A stretch of DNA of 64,000 nucleotides from Sphagnum compactum (lineage: Eukaryota > Bryophyta > Sphagnopsida > Sphagnales): positions 1,240,001 through 1,304,000 of the forward strand of contig OZ234503.1 of assembly GCA_965153455.1 (NCBI GenBank). Direction: 5' to 3'. The notes beneath the pieces are model-generated. The model saw only the letters and a program-made list of their open reading frames with translations, made no database searches and was not told the origin of the DNA. The translations under genes were made by a program, and so were the position numbers. Positions 36,846 to 48,720 of the stretch are shown piece by piece (the stretch's first letter is position 1; every line of letters begins with the position of its first letter).

Positions 36846-37826
36846 TGTCGCGCTCCCAAGTTCCTAGTAGACCCACTCGAGGGTCTAGGTATATGGCAAT
36901 GCGGAAGGAGTTGGAACTTGGAGCCCGATCCCGACTTCCAGCACTAGAGGGGGGGGTAAGAGGGGCGTGCTAGAAGTCCCGGGAAAGACTAGGAAGAGTT
37001 GACAAGCTTTGCTCACTCACACGGGCCTGCATGAAACCACACAAAGTGGTTAGAACTCATTCTGGGTCCTTTTGGTGTTGGGACAGCCACGGGTGAACTC
37101 GGACTCACTTTGACACACCACACCCCGGGCTCGGGAGTAAGCCACCACCTTACTCCCTATAGTATACTCTGTGACTCGTCGCGGGGGTGGCATCCAAATG
37201 GCCATTTTGTCCCGGGACTCCCGCGTGGGAGTCCCGAAATCGCGCATTTTCGGGACTCCCGCGTGGGAGTCCCGAAATCGCGCATTTTCGGGACTCCCGC
37301 GACTTTGAAGCTTCATAACTTTCGGAGCGGACCTCTGATCAACTCGCCGTCTGAAGCAAAGTTGTAGGTCTCGTCGAGACCTTTCCAACGGTATGTCGCA
37401 CGTTTTCTGCAGCCAAGTATTTCGGGTCGATTCCCGACTTTTAGTGGTCGGGAGTCAAAACTGGCGGACTCCCGGGAGTTCGACTCCCGGGCCTTCTTTT
37501 GGCCATAACTTGTGTTTCAGATGTCCAAATGAGCAATGCGAGCCCATTTTAGACATCTACACTTCAAGAGCTTTCCATTGATATAAAGAGCGCAACAAGC
37601 CATTGAGTTTTGACCCCTCAAAACGCTCTCTGAAGTTTCGGGAGTCCTTTTGGGACTCCATTCTCACCAACTCCCAACATGGGAGTTCACTTGGGAGGGT
37701 GAGGGTTCACTCCCTCACACTCTTTGCACTCCCGGGAGCATGTGATATGACTCACGGGTCTACTTATAGGCCCGCACACTTGCGACCCCCTTGCCTTGGT
37801 CGCGAGCCAAGGCTAGGGTTGCGACA
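36846..37826. mobile_element. solo LTR (981 bp) nested in the gypsy integrase
   Basis: The insert begins TGTCGC and ends GCGACA (perfect 6-bp terminal inverted repeat, TG...CA ends). It is flanked by the 5-bp target duplication CTAGC at 36841-36845 and 37827-37831. Removing the insert and one CTAGC rejoins the interrupted integrase frame (minus strand MDTA then PLPETTNG). The insert is rich in G+C and CpG, unlike the surrounding DNA, and has no coding frame of its own. Together these mark a solo LTR left by recombination between the two LTRs of a full element. A TATA-like 'cttatagg' lies near 37764 on the plus strand. Confidence 0.85.
37213..37304. repeat. 38-bp tandem palindromic repeat inside the solo LTR
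   Basis: The unit starting CGGGACTCCCGCGTGGGAG is repeated at 37213, 37251 and 37289 (about 2.4 copies). Each complete copy contains a 10-bp stem, CGGGACTCCC / GGGAGTCCCG, around the loop GCGT. Confidence 0.8.
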
Positions 37827-39060
37827 CTAGCAGTGTCCATTGCAACATGATAAAACAAATTGCATATAGGAATACTCTTCATCTCCTCAAGGCCAGATCT
37901 CATGTTTCCAAATTGCCTGGCTAGCTGACACTTTTCACAAATCTTGATGAATTTCTTGACAGACTCAGTTCTGTCATGCCAAAAGAACCTCTTCTTTATC
38001 TCAATAAGTGTCCGCATTTCCCCAAAGTGTCCAATTTCTTCATGTATCTTCTCAATCAACATTCTATGTTTTGTAGGCCTAGGTACCACTAGGTTTTAGA
38101 AAAACAGGGTATCTTCCGACCAATGGTACTTCATTACCCGTTTCTTAGCCCTTTTTATGTTGGCAGTGTCATAGAGTTCAGTTTCCAATGTCCACCAGTG
38201 AATAATACCATTGACACATTGTCTTCCCATATACCCATTTGCCTTGACTGATCATCTTCACTTTGTCCCATTATCTCCACACTCTTACCCTTATGTTTGT
38301 TTTTAGCTTCATCTACCATGGTTTGAGCTTCAACAACCATTTTTCTGCACTCCATATGATTCATTGGAGGTAGTCCCTCTTCTGAAAGTGAATCTGTACT
38401 TTGTCCACCACATTCATTCCCAGCATGATGTTCTTCAACATCATTTACTTCTTGTTCAGTGTGTTGCAAAGTAAATAGATTGATGTTAGCCTCATTGACA
38501 ACATTATTCCTTGTGGGTAATGGTGTAATTCCTGATTGCTCTTCTTGTTCTAGCACATCACTTCCAAAATCCTCATCCTCTTCCGGAAAGCCAATAGGAT
38601 TCTGGCTTAATGCATCAACATTCAAATGTCTGCTTCTTGCATGGTGAATGATCTTAAACTGAAAATTCTGCAGCATTACAATCCAACGGCCTCTCCTACC
38701 ATACGCATTTGAAACAATGGTTAACCACTCCAAAGGTTTGTGATATGTGCGTAATAGAAACATGGTTTGGTGAAGATATTGCTTGAAATACATCATGCCC
38801 CAAATGAGAGCATAACACTCTCCTTCTATAGGATGAAAACGGCGCTGGATTGGAGATAAGCCCTTGCTTGCATAAGCAATGACTTGCTCCTGCTTTCCAA
38901 ATTTTTGTGACAAAATAGCTTCGACACCCTTTATTGACCAGTCAACATCCAAGATAAATGGTTTGTTGGAATCAGGTCTAACGAGAACATGTGCTTCTAC
39001 AAGCTTCCTTTTTAATGCAACAAAAGTTGTTTGGCATATGGGCGTCCAAATAAACATATG

Positions 39061-42000
39061 GGAGCTCTAAAATGGGACTAAGATGAGATTGTTATATTAA
39101 GCTCAAGGTGAACTGAATATGCACAAACTAAAAAAAGACATCATTAATGCAAATTGGAATCAAATTGATGCACAAACAAATCACAAGCTTTAATGTAGAT
39201 TCATGAGACACATGACTAATATTGGGAGAATTCACTACTCTCCTCTCTATGATATATATTTGTAAATAATGGTAAGAGCTACATAAAAAATGGCAATTTT
39301 TTTGAGGTTCTCAAGTGTAAATTTCAAAACTACCAAATTATGAATCACATTATTTTGTGAGTTGATAACTTCTTCATACGAACTTTAAATCAAGAACTAT
39401 TGATGGAAAAGTTATAGCTCTTGAAAATAACTTTTCAACAACATATCAAAATTTTCAATTGGAGTTAATTTGACCTTTCAAAATGTGGAATAAATCGTTA
39501 CAAATCAATTTGATATTGGACTCCTAACCTTTTAAATGGCCATAGTTATTCTTTAAATTTATTTTTTCTTGCAATGTGATCCTACTAGAAATTATATTCT
39601 TCAAAACATTTTCAATGTTTAAAATAAGGCCCAATTTGAACAAGGTTTGATCTCCCAAACCTTGTTCCAAAGTTGTGAGACACCTCAGGATTCCAAATTT
39701 CAAAAAGTGATAATGTTTTCAAGAATCTTGGAAAGTCTTGTCTTGCATTCCCAAACATTTTCCTTTCACAAAGGGAGTGTGTTTTGGGTGCCTACCTTGT
39801 TTTGAACTATTTCCAACTCATTTCCCTTGATTTGCATTAACTTTAGTCATAAGCCTAAGGTAGGGCCACAACAGTCTATGACATGCTATTGTTCAATACT
39901 ATTGCAATTATAATAATTTTGAAATGGTAAATTTTTATTAGAAAAAAGTTCAATAGATTTACATCAATGTTGAAATTTATAAAAGTTTATTTGAAAATTA
40001 GGTAATTTAAAAATTTTAATTCATCAGACTTTACTTGTAAAGTTTAATGATTTGCCATTGTTTTATTGCATTGGAATTTACAAAGTTCAAACATGTATAT
40101 GAAAATTAATTAATATTATTTTTGTAATTAGTCAACCTTTAATTGAGAAATTTAAGCATTATAGTATGCCATTACTTCCTCATAAAAATGTTTTTTTGTT
40201 GAAATTTACAAACAAATATATGAATATTAGGTTTTGTTATTTTTGTAGTTTATCCACCTTTAGGTGTAGATCTTGATGATTTGCAATTATTTCTTCATGT
40301 AGAAGTTTTATTTATGTTGAAACTTACAAACATGACAATTAGATTTTTTTTGTTATTTTTACAATCAATTCACTTTCAATTTACATGTCATGACATTCTA
40401 CAATTATTTCCTCATAGAAATGGTTGTTTTGCTTTGAAACTACCAAAAACTCCTAGTATATCTATATTTTGGAAATGATTTACCTTTAGTTGCAAAACTT
40501 ATAATTTGTCATTATTTCCTCATCAAAATTGTTTTTTTGTTTGAAAATTACAAAAAAAAGAAGAAAATCAAGTCTTATTGTGTTTGCAACTAATTGAGCT
40601 TCAACATTGCATCTTCATAGAGTTGTGTTTTTATTTTTTGTTTCCAAGCTTATTTCCTTGGGAATGGATGAATAATTTGCAAATAATTCATTTTTAGTTA
40701 TGTATTGTGTACAAAAGAGGGAGAAGTTTTGTAAAACACCCAAATAAATTTCTTAATGTATTTGCAAGGCACCTTACACTCATGAATATATCTCTAATAC
40801 AGGGAGGGATCTTACATTAAGGAAAATTGTGCCTATTATATATATGTGATAGTTTTTCCCAATCTTCAAGAGTAGGCATAATAGTTTTCCTCCCTTTCTT
40901 AAGAAGTAGGTGTAAGAGAACCTTCTTCCTCATACATCTCATGCTCTATGAATGCTTAGGTTGATCATAATGGTTGCCTCATACTCCATGGAAAAAATGG
41001 CCCCAAATTTCCCAAATATCAAGAAGTTTTCTTTCCAAATCACCATATTTTGATAATAAGTTACGGTAGCTAGCCAAGAATATAGGAGGATTCCTATTAA
41101 TTTTTTTCGATATATGGCATAAAGTGGAATTTGATTTTGCCAAAAAGAAAATGGTTAGGTTTTTTGTTTTGCATGATTAAGTGTGTGAAGTGGTGAAACT
41201 GCAAGCAGTGGGTATTCTGAGGCTTTCGGCTTTTCACCAAGTCAGATTTCTATATTTGGTTTTCAGTATGTAGCAGACACATGGATTGATGATTCAATAT
41301 TTATTCTTCATATATTGTCTATAGGCAAAATTTGGCTACATCTTCCAATGCATGATCGCCACCTTCACTGCAATCAAAATATTCCTAAAACTACACTATA
41401 TCAGATGTTGAAGACTTGGGGTCTCATATAGGGGGGTTTTTTTTCCCTCAATTTATGTGTTATAAAATTTTTGGCAACTTTTTCTTTTCTTTTTTTCAAA
41501 AATTGAAAAAATTAATCAAATAAGCTATGTATTAGAAAAACAAAAAAAATTCAAAAGTTTCCCAATTTTTTTGGATAAAGAAAATGAAAAAAATTGTGGA
41601 GAAAAATAAAATCACTAGTCTCATAGTAAGACAGGAGCCTAACTAAGTAACTAAACTGACTCCTAGGTTTCATGATTTCTCCTCTTAGGGCTCCTCATGG
41701 TGTGTTCTGCGCTTTTGGGTGTGATCTTTTGTTTGGACTTTGGTCCTTTCTTTTTTCTTCTCTTGTTCCCTTGTCGGGTGTTATTTATTTATTTGTAACA
41801 AATAATAGGGTGTGAAGCAATGGATGTTGTTGTTGTTTGAGAGGATAAGATAGAAAGAATGGACAAAGTGAGTGAGTGAGTGAGAGAGAGAGTGGGTAGG
41901 CCAGAATCAACATTTGTGTGGGCAGAGAGTTGACAACATTGTGTTCTGTAAACAACATCGTGGGTCCTACAGCAAGTGTGAAGCAGCAACCCATCCGTGC

Positions 42001-42160
42001 ACCAACGTGGATGGATGGTGCACCGATGGGTGCACCTTTTTCGTCCCTCCCTGTCCCTGGGTTAACCAAGGTAGCGAACTCAAGTTGACCTTTTTTTTTC
42101 CCCTTTCCTCAACCCAGGTTGAGTTTTTTTGTTTGGGAAACTTTTTTCCTCACCCCCACG
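39061..42160. other. AT-rich intergenic DNA with dispersed repeats
   Basis: No gene is seen. Part of it (39290-39500) matches sequence at 57.7 kb and is listed separately. Repetitive T-rich blocks run from 39880 to 40640. At 41879-41891 there is a short (GA)n/(GAGT)n run. Confidence 0.45.
39290..39500 (+). repeat. dispersed repeat, copy A (partner near 57.7 kb)
   Basis: The string 'aaactaccaaattatgaatc' followed by 'attattttgtgagttgataac', 'aaagttatagctcttgaaaa' and 'ttttcaattggagtt' aligns in order and direction with 57710-57900. Divergence is moderate. It is probably a fragment of an old retrotransposon. Confidence 0.5.
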
Positions 42161-42164
42161 CCTG

Positions 42165-42335
42165 CCCATATTTCACCTACCTACCTACATTTAAACTACT
42201 TGCCTATGCACCCTGGCCTCCTCCCTCCCCCACCTACCAACCTGCTCACCTGCCCACCTACCCCCCCCCCATCTATCTACCTATTCACCTATTTGCCTAC
42301 CTTCCAATCAACCTACCTGCCTATGTACCTACGCA
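42165..42335 (+). repeat. degenerate (CCTA)n tract
   Basis: Runs such as 'cacctacctacctac', 'ctatctacctattcacctat' and 'caacctacctgcctat' fill the interval. The Pro/Tyr/Leu-rich frames across it are by-products of the repeat. Confidence 0.65.
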
Positions 42336-42715
42336 TTAAATCTCCACTAAGGCAATGACGATGCAAGTCGATGAACATATTACTATATACCAAGTAGGTT
42401 TCTTTGTTCTCCTTCTTAATTACCTCCCTATTAGACCCTATAATTTTATGATTGTCAAAAACAAGGTTGCAATGACCCAACTGAGAATATTGCAACTAAA
42501 CTAAAGTTTTTTTGTGTAGCCCTATAAAACTCAATAATTACATCCTATATGAAGGTATTGCAAATGAACTTGATATCTTTATTCAAGCAAGAACATCAAT
42601 CCACTTATGTAACTGTTTTTGGAATATCCTCATTGAACTTCTCACAATTATTAGATTTCAAACTTGTGCTATACCCTTAGCACAACTTGCAAAAATATAT
42701 ATATAAATGAATTAA

Positions 42716-43445
42716 TTGCCACATTACTCCCATAAAAGTAATGCACACCCACTAGATGATTTTATTGAAATGCATATTGCTAAGGCAAAGGGAAAATATT
42801 ATATTGCACTTGATTTCTTTTTTCAATACCCTCATCAAACTAATGCATGAGCACAACAAATTTATTATAATGCAATACCTTTAATCCTATTAAACTAATT
42901 TCATTTCATCTGATTCAACAATGCAATACCCCAAGGACACATTGGAAATAACATATTCAACTTCATGCCCATATACATTACCCTCATCAAATTAATGCAA
43001 ATACACTTGATCATTTTATTGTTTTGCAATACCCAAGTAGACCTAGTTATAACTATTTTATTTCATTTATTTCATTTGTGAACACATTGACAATATAATA
43101 TCCAACCCAATTCGCACATGCATTACCTTCATTAAAATGATGCAAATGCACTAAATTATTTTGTTGTTATGCAATATTCATGCCCAAGACAATATATTTC
43201 ATCTCATTTGATTCAAAAATGCAATTACTAAATTATTTTGGTCTTGTACAATACCCTTATGCCTAGATTATGTTTCATATCATTTAGTTGAACAATGCAA
43301 TACCCTACGGAAACATTAACAATGTCATATCCAACTCAATTCACATATGCATTACTTTTATCAGGGTGATGCAACACCCCAAGGACATAATACAATATCA
43401 TGACTAACCATATTCACATCTACATTACTCTCATAAGAATAGTGT
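42716..43445 (+). repeat. degenerate satellite-like tandem array
   Basis: A unit of about 110-150 bp recurs roughly six times. It carries 'cattacc(c)tcat.aaa.taatgcaaa', then 'cacta.at.attttattg', then 'tgcaatacccaaggacacat' and 'acaatatcatatccaaccca' (near 42720, 42830, 42980, 43120, 43340 and 43420). Copies are diverged; no coding potential is seen. Confidence 0.5.
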
Positions 43446-43797
43446 TTAGGCCAATTGAAATTGTGTGGATTGGAATTTGGTGTTAAGAATGAAAAAGGGG
43501 AAATATTAATGTGTTCAACAAGCTCTAAATTTTGTTTATATTGTTGTTGTGGTAGAGTTTCAACTTCCAACCAAGCCTATTTCTTGTATGTGTTTTTTTT
43601 TTCTGAGAATTGTTTTTTGGTCTCTAACCCCCAAAAAAAAGAAAAGGAATTTTTTATATTTTTTTGGTGGAAATTATTGTTTATCTAGTGAAAATTTGAC
43701 TCATTTTAAATATTTTTTGGGAAATTTTCGCCAATTTTTTTAATATCATACAAAATTGGGACCCAAAAAAATAAATCCCTAACATGGTAGCCTTTTT

Positions 43798-44345
43798 AAA
43801 GTTTCGCCATAAAAGCGAAATTAATGATGAAACTTTAAAAAATGAAGTCACTTTTAGGGGTTTCAATTGCCATAAGCCAGAAAAATATAGGAAAAAAGTC
43901 AGATTTTTGTATTAAAGCTAGAAAAGCGAAATTAAAGATCAAACTTTCAAAAATGAGGTCATGTTATACGGTTTCAATTGCCATAAGCCAGAAAATTATA
44001 GTATAAAACGTCAGATTTGTGTATTTGGTTCCAATTATCAATAAGTAGCCAAAAAAGATTCAAGGATAATTAAAAAATTGTATTTTATAATATCTGGTCC
44101 ATATAGCCAGATTTCATGGCTAAATCTTCTTTTGGATTGGTCACCACATTATTTAGCTACATAAAAAAAATTCATTGAAAAAAAAAAAAGTCGCTTATAG
44201 GACGAGTGAAGCAATCTCAGCCTATATTTTTAAAGATGAGATTTCGTCCAAACCCGAAATTGAAGACGAAAAATTCGAAAACTAAGTGATTTTTGGGTTT
44301 AGGGTTTCAAACTTTCAATTGCCATAAGTCAGGAAAAAAATATAA
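43798..44345 (+). repeat. degenerate tandem repeat with CCATAAGCCAG motif
   Basis: The block 'gcgaaattaa.gat.aaact' followed by 'ggtttcaattgccataagcc' occurs near 43815 and 43925, and a more diverged copy near 44245 ('caattgccataagtcagg'). The nearby stretch 44100-44180 has the 'tagccaga..tggctaaatc' motif of the MITE-like family seen near 55 and 60 kb. Confidence 0.5.
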
Positions 44346-45206
44346 AATAAAATAAAAAATAGTAAAAATCACTTGGCAGATTTTTTAAAATACCTATTTG
44401 GCTCCATTAAGTAACTAAAATAGGTAACCCTAAAATACACAAGTATGAACGAACCTCAAGAATGTATATAGCAGGATCCCTGGAGGAGAGTTAGATTAGT
44501 GAGCTCCCATTTCTAGTAACTTTAGGTCAGCATGCCATGACCACACTCCAAATGGCCCAACAAAAAAACAAATTGGACAGAATTCTGTTCATTGTATGGA
44601 ATAATACCAAATGCTGGGGTATTATTTTGCCAAGTTCACATTGCCAAGTTGCCTAGTCTGCAATTGAAGTTTATGAAAAAAGTGGGGCTTGTTGGTAGGC
44701 AAGGATATTGTGTTTAGATTCATTATAGAGTACCTACTATAGTAGCTTAAGGGATTTTGGCCCCAAGGTAGTAAGTAGGTCAATTTTTGTATGAGGATTT
44801 TGGAAAGATGATGATATTTTTGGCTTGTGTTGAAACTTGAGATTAGGTATTATAGAGTTATGATGTCTTGAAGGATTTTGGTTTCTTTAGGAGGATTTTT
44901 TTTTTTTTTGGGAAGATTATATTTTGGCATGGTGAAATATTTGAGTTTCCATAATTCTTCTTCTTTTGCCTTAAGATACTTTACTTTTTAATGTAAATGG
45001 CAAGGCCACAGTGTAACACACACACACACCCCTTGTTTTCTGTTCTCTCTAGTGAGACTCCCCCTCCCACCTCCCCCTGTGCCTTCACCCACCTTCCAAA
45101 GGACACAAAGAGATAGGGAACAAAAGGAGAAGAATACCATAGTGTGGAAGAGAGAGAGAGAGAGTGAGAGTGAGAGAAAAAAAAAACGCGTTGTTGGGGT
45201 TGGGGG

Positions 45207-46975
45207 ATGATGACGTTGATCCAAAGCGTGCATTTCAGTAGCAGCAGCAGCTCCACCACCATAGCAGTAGCAGCGAGATTGTCAAGCTTTACAGGCCACA
45301 AGAATGGGCACAATATTATCCAAAACAGGCCTCAAATGGTTTGGAGCTTGAGAAACAGGAACACCCATAAACAGCAACAGCAGAGGCAACAATTATTAGT
45401 GCAAACGAACAAGTGCTGCAGCAATGGTGGTAGTAGTAGTAGTAGTAGTAGGCTCTCTTCAGGAATGAAGAAGAGAGTTAGGGTTTATGGAACGAGATGC
45501 AAGGCGCTGAGTGTTACTAGTGAGGAAGAATTTGAGGAAGTAGTGATGAAATCCAAAGTCCCTGTTCTGGTGGATTTTTGGGCCTCTTGGTGCGGACCTT
45601 GCAAGCTCGTTGCACCGTCCATGGACAAGATTGAGCAGGTCCTTTCTTCCCTTGTCTTTACCCTATCCGATGTGTTTTTCCTCCTGTTTTGATTCGCTCT
45701 GCCCTTCTTCCGTGAAGACACATTGTGATGCACCCATAATCGGGCCAAAGTTTGGTATCCCTATATTCTAGGGTCATGTGGAGCACACTATGAAATTTTT
45801 TCTGGCAAAACTGTAGGAGTCACTTGGGCTTCACCATGCTAACACCATATGTTTCTAATTTAGTATGTTGAACATCTATCATCCTTATGGGTGCCGTTTG
45901 AAGGGCAGAGCCATTATGCAGCGAGCCACTTGTTTAGTATGTGAGAGTGGGGGAGCATCTGTTGTTTCTTTTGCCCTTGAAGACTGACCAAGTACAGATG
46001 AGTTCTTGCACTCCAAGATTATGAATGAAGAAGATGATGAACCTTGCATCTTCCTCTTCTTTCAGAGGACACAATGGAATGGCTTTTTCATTTGACCTTC
46101 TGGATTTTGCAAACTCCTTGAAACATCTCTGACCCAATGAAACCATCTTTTGGCTCCATGCACACCCAGCATTAGTTTCTTTTTATCTACCCTTGAAGCC
46201 TCACCCAAGTACAATTGAGTGCTCACTCTTGATAATTTTGAAGAATCTACATGATGATGAGCCTTGCATCTATCTTCCTCTTCTTTGAGAGGACAAGGAT
46301 TTGCTTTGTCCTTTGTTCTTCTTGTGGATTTGCAAACCTTTGAAACATCTCTCATGAAACAATCTTTTGCTCCATGAACACTTAAACCTTTTTATATTGT
46401 GTTGTAAACCAACTTCCCTTTTGTCTCATTTTGCTTCCTGATTCTCTGATACATGTAGTAGCAACGGTAGTGCTTTGGTACTGCATCATCTTGGTTGTTT
46501 ACTATCACATCACAGAGAATCCATGTGTGAAGGCACCATCAGCCAAGATTCACTTGAACCCTAATGTCAGAAGCTTTCAAAGGATTTGCTCTTCTACACT
46601 GAGACTGATTTCCAGCATACAACTACATGATGTGTTTCTTATCTCATTTCTCCTTTTTCATTGTTTCAATCCAATTGCGTTTGCAGAACTTGAGCATCTG
46701 ATCTTCAAACTCAGGACTGACTGAGTGTAATGCTGGGGGGTGGGGGCACTTTTATTTTTTCTTTGCAGAAATATTCTGGACAGGTGAAGGTGGTGAAGAT
46801 AGAAACAGATGAAAATCCTCAACTGGTCGAAATGTACAAAGTCTATGGTCTGCCAACCCTAATTTTGTTCATAGATGGAAAAGAGGTACCTGGAAGCCGT
46901 CATGAGGGAGCAATTTCTTTTGCAAAAGTGGAATCCTTGTTGAAATCTTTACTTCCCACTCTTGTATCTTCTTAA
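45207..46975 (+). CDS. thioredoxin x-type, chloroplastic, 212 aa, 2 exons
   Basis: Plastid thiol-disulfide oxidoreductase; family members reduce partners such as 2-Cys peroxiredoxin. Exons 45207-45638 and 46769-46975, one GT-AG intron of 1,130 nt in phase 0. Residues 1 to about 95 form a Ser/Gln-rich transit peptide. The redox motif WCGPC has Cys129 and Cys132, preceded by VLVDFWAS. The cis-proline is P173 in YGLPT. The C-terminal part [20 protein letters not shown] followed by REG-like residues fits x-type rather than m-type thioredoxins, which have YGIRSIPTV. ATG at 45207 is followed immediately by a second ATG. A (GA)n tract at 45150-45178 lies in the 5' leader. All parts are intact. The main uncertainty is x-type versus another plastid class. 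Confidence 0.9.
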
Positions 46976-48261
46976 GTTGATTCTTGTCTCCCAATGTTTT
47001 AGCCGTGTGCAGCTTTCTTTCTTTAAGAGCACCCCTTGCATCATCTTTGGGGCCACTTTACTACTTCTGCCCCTGCACATTGTCTCTCTGTCCCTCTTGT
47101 TGTCCCTTAGTTTTTTCTATCCCTGTTGAGTTGTAGGATGAGTTAATCTATGTGCACCAGAGCTAAAAGGCTTTAGGTTTGCAACCATTCACAATTTTTG
47201 AAGGAAATTTCACATTGTGTTTAGCAAGAATGAGGTTTCATGTCATATCAAATTGACCCAAGCTTTTGGAGCTTTCCAAAAGTGGAGTTTTTTTCCATGA
47301 AGTCATCTTATGTTTTTCTCTTACTTGAATTTCTGTAAAAGGGTTCATCTCTGTCATATAATTATGAGATAACAGGATGTCTGCTGAGGTGTGTTCTTCA
47401 CATATTTTGTGACTATCATGAGATAGTCAATTGATTCCCCAGGGTGCAGAACACCCCAACCATTAACCCCTTTGTATGCCTCTCTTAGCCTTGGGGGTAG
47501 TTGCTTTCTTGTTTAGGGACAAGCTGAAATGATTTGAAGCTTACCCTTGCAAGCTTGTTGCAGCATGAATGAGGGTACTACCATTGATTTCTTTTAGTAG
47601 CACAGTCTCTTGCATGCTAGCCAACATCTTGACATGAGTCATCTGGTTGCTTATGGAAATGTGACTAAACTCAGGACAGATTCTGAATAATGGTCTGCTC
47701 AAAATCTTGGGGAGATTGTTGTATACTTCTCTCTACACCCACCAACAATGGGAGCTGATGAAGTCAGTGGGTGGTCTTGCCAGCTCATCACTGCTATTCA
47801 TGATGAAGGCAGTGGTCTGACACTTTGTGAGCAACTCCCCTAATGCCTAAGGTTACAACTTACAACCACATTCACTTTCATGTTAGTTTCAAGGCATTGT
47901 TGTGGAGATTCCTCTGCAATTTCATATGTACATGCTTCCAAAATCTAGCAGAGATTTGAGAGTTCCCTTCTCAAATTTGTATGTTTCTTTCAGTTGTAAA
48001 ACAATTGTTTGCATGGCATGCCAGTTTTCATTGACTTGTTTGCAGAAACAATCTCAGCTACCATTTCCCAGTCCTCTCGTTTGAAGCTCCTATTCTTCAC
48101 ACTACTGTATGTGAGGAGTAAGCAGTAAAACCTTCATCATACATTGTTCAAAGGAACAGATGTTCAAAAAAGCAATCATAAATGAGACTCAGGTCCCCAA
48201 CGCGCCTTCTCTGTTTGCTAATGCTATGTGATTCAGATAATTTTGTAGGTTGCATCCTAAC
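46976..48261. other. intergenic DNA and 3' region of the thioredoxin gene
   Basis: The beginning is presumably the thioredoxin 3' untranslated region. No exon-like segment or known motif is seen in the rest. Confidence 0.45.
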
Positions 48262-48712
48262 CAGTGTTGGGTGGTTATTAGAAATGGACACGGATATTCA
48301 ATGATTCTCAGGGTGCTACTCAAAGATATATAACCATGTGCTGATAATATAGCTGTTGTTCTCAAAACATCTGAGAACCAATTTTGATCTGTAATCTGCC
48401 TTTCTTAAAGAATCTAAGAACCTGTTAGACAACCTTCCATAGAACTGTCAGTTTTTTGCTGTTTATTTTGTGAAAACTACTGGTTCTTTGGGGCCTTTTG
48501 AAGAAACTGGAACCAGAGGTGAGGTTCTTATGATACTGAATTTTTTCAAAAAACCTGCAACTGGAGGTTCTTTGATTCTGAATTTAGAAAAAAGGCTGCA
48601 ATCACATGTTATTTGATTCTAAATTTTCCAGAAGACCAGAACCAATTTTCTTCAAAGAAACTGGAACTGGAGGTTATTAAAAAGATCAGATAACCATTGA
48701 ACTTGAACACTG
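48262..48712. mobile_element. hAT-like MITE, 451 bp
   Basis: The ends are CAGTGTT at 48262 and AACACTG at 48706-48712, a perfect 7-bp inverted repeat of the CAGNG type used by hAT elements. The flanks are ATCCTAAC (48254-48261) and ATCCAAAC (48713-48720), an 8-bp target duplication with one mismatch, the length typical of hAT. The interior is noncoding and full of 'ctggaac' / 'gaacc' repeats. Related sequence occurs at about 61440-61800. Confidence 0.7.
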
Positions 48713-48720
48713 ATCCAAAC

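Larger units (their letters stand above)
35990..39060 (-). mobile_element. Ty3/gypsy pol relic (RNase H, zinc-binding, integrase)
   Basis: Read on the minus strand. 39057-38155 has an RNase H-like domain (FILDVDWSIKGVEAILSQ, then IAYASKGLSPIQRRFHPIEG, ALIWGMMYFKQYL) and a spacer. 38089-37832 has the integrase zinc-binding domain (HxxxxH then CEKC) and the start of the core, VAMDTA. After an inserted solo LTR, the core resumes at about 36840-36306 with VLVVIDHYSKWCEA, YILTDNGSEW (second catalytic Asp) and the MVERLIKT region, with scattered stops. The C-terminal part continues to about 35990 (FVDYKDGKGF-like, in another frame). Reverse transcriptase, protease and gag are not present next to it, so the copy is 5'-truncated and dead. 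Stops such as TAA within the core confirm decay. Confidence 0.8.
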
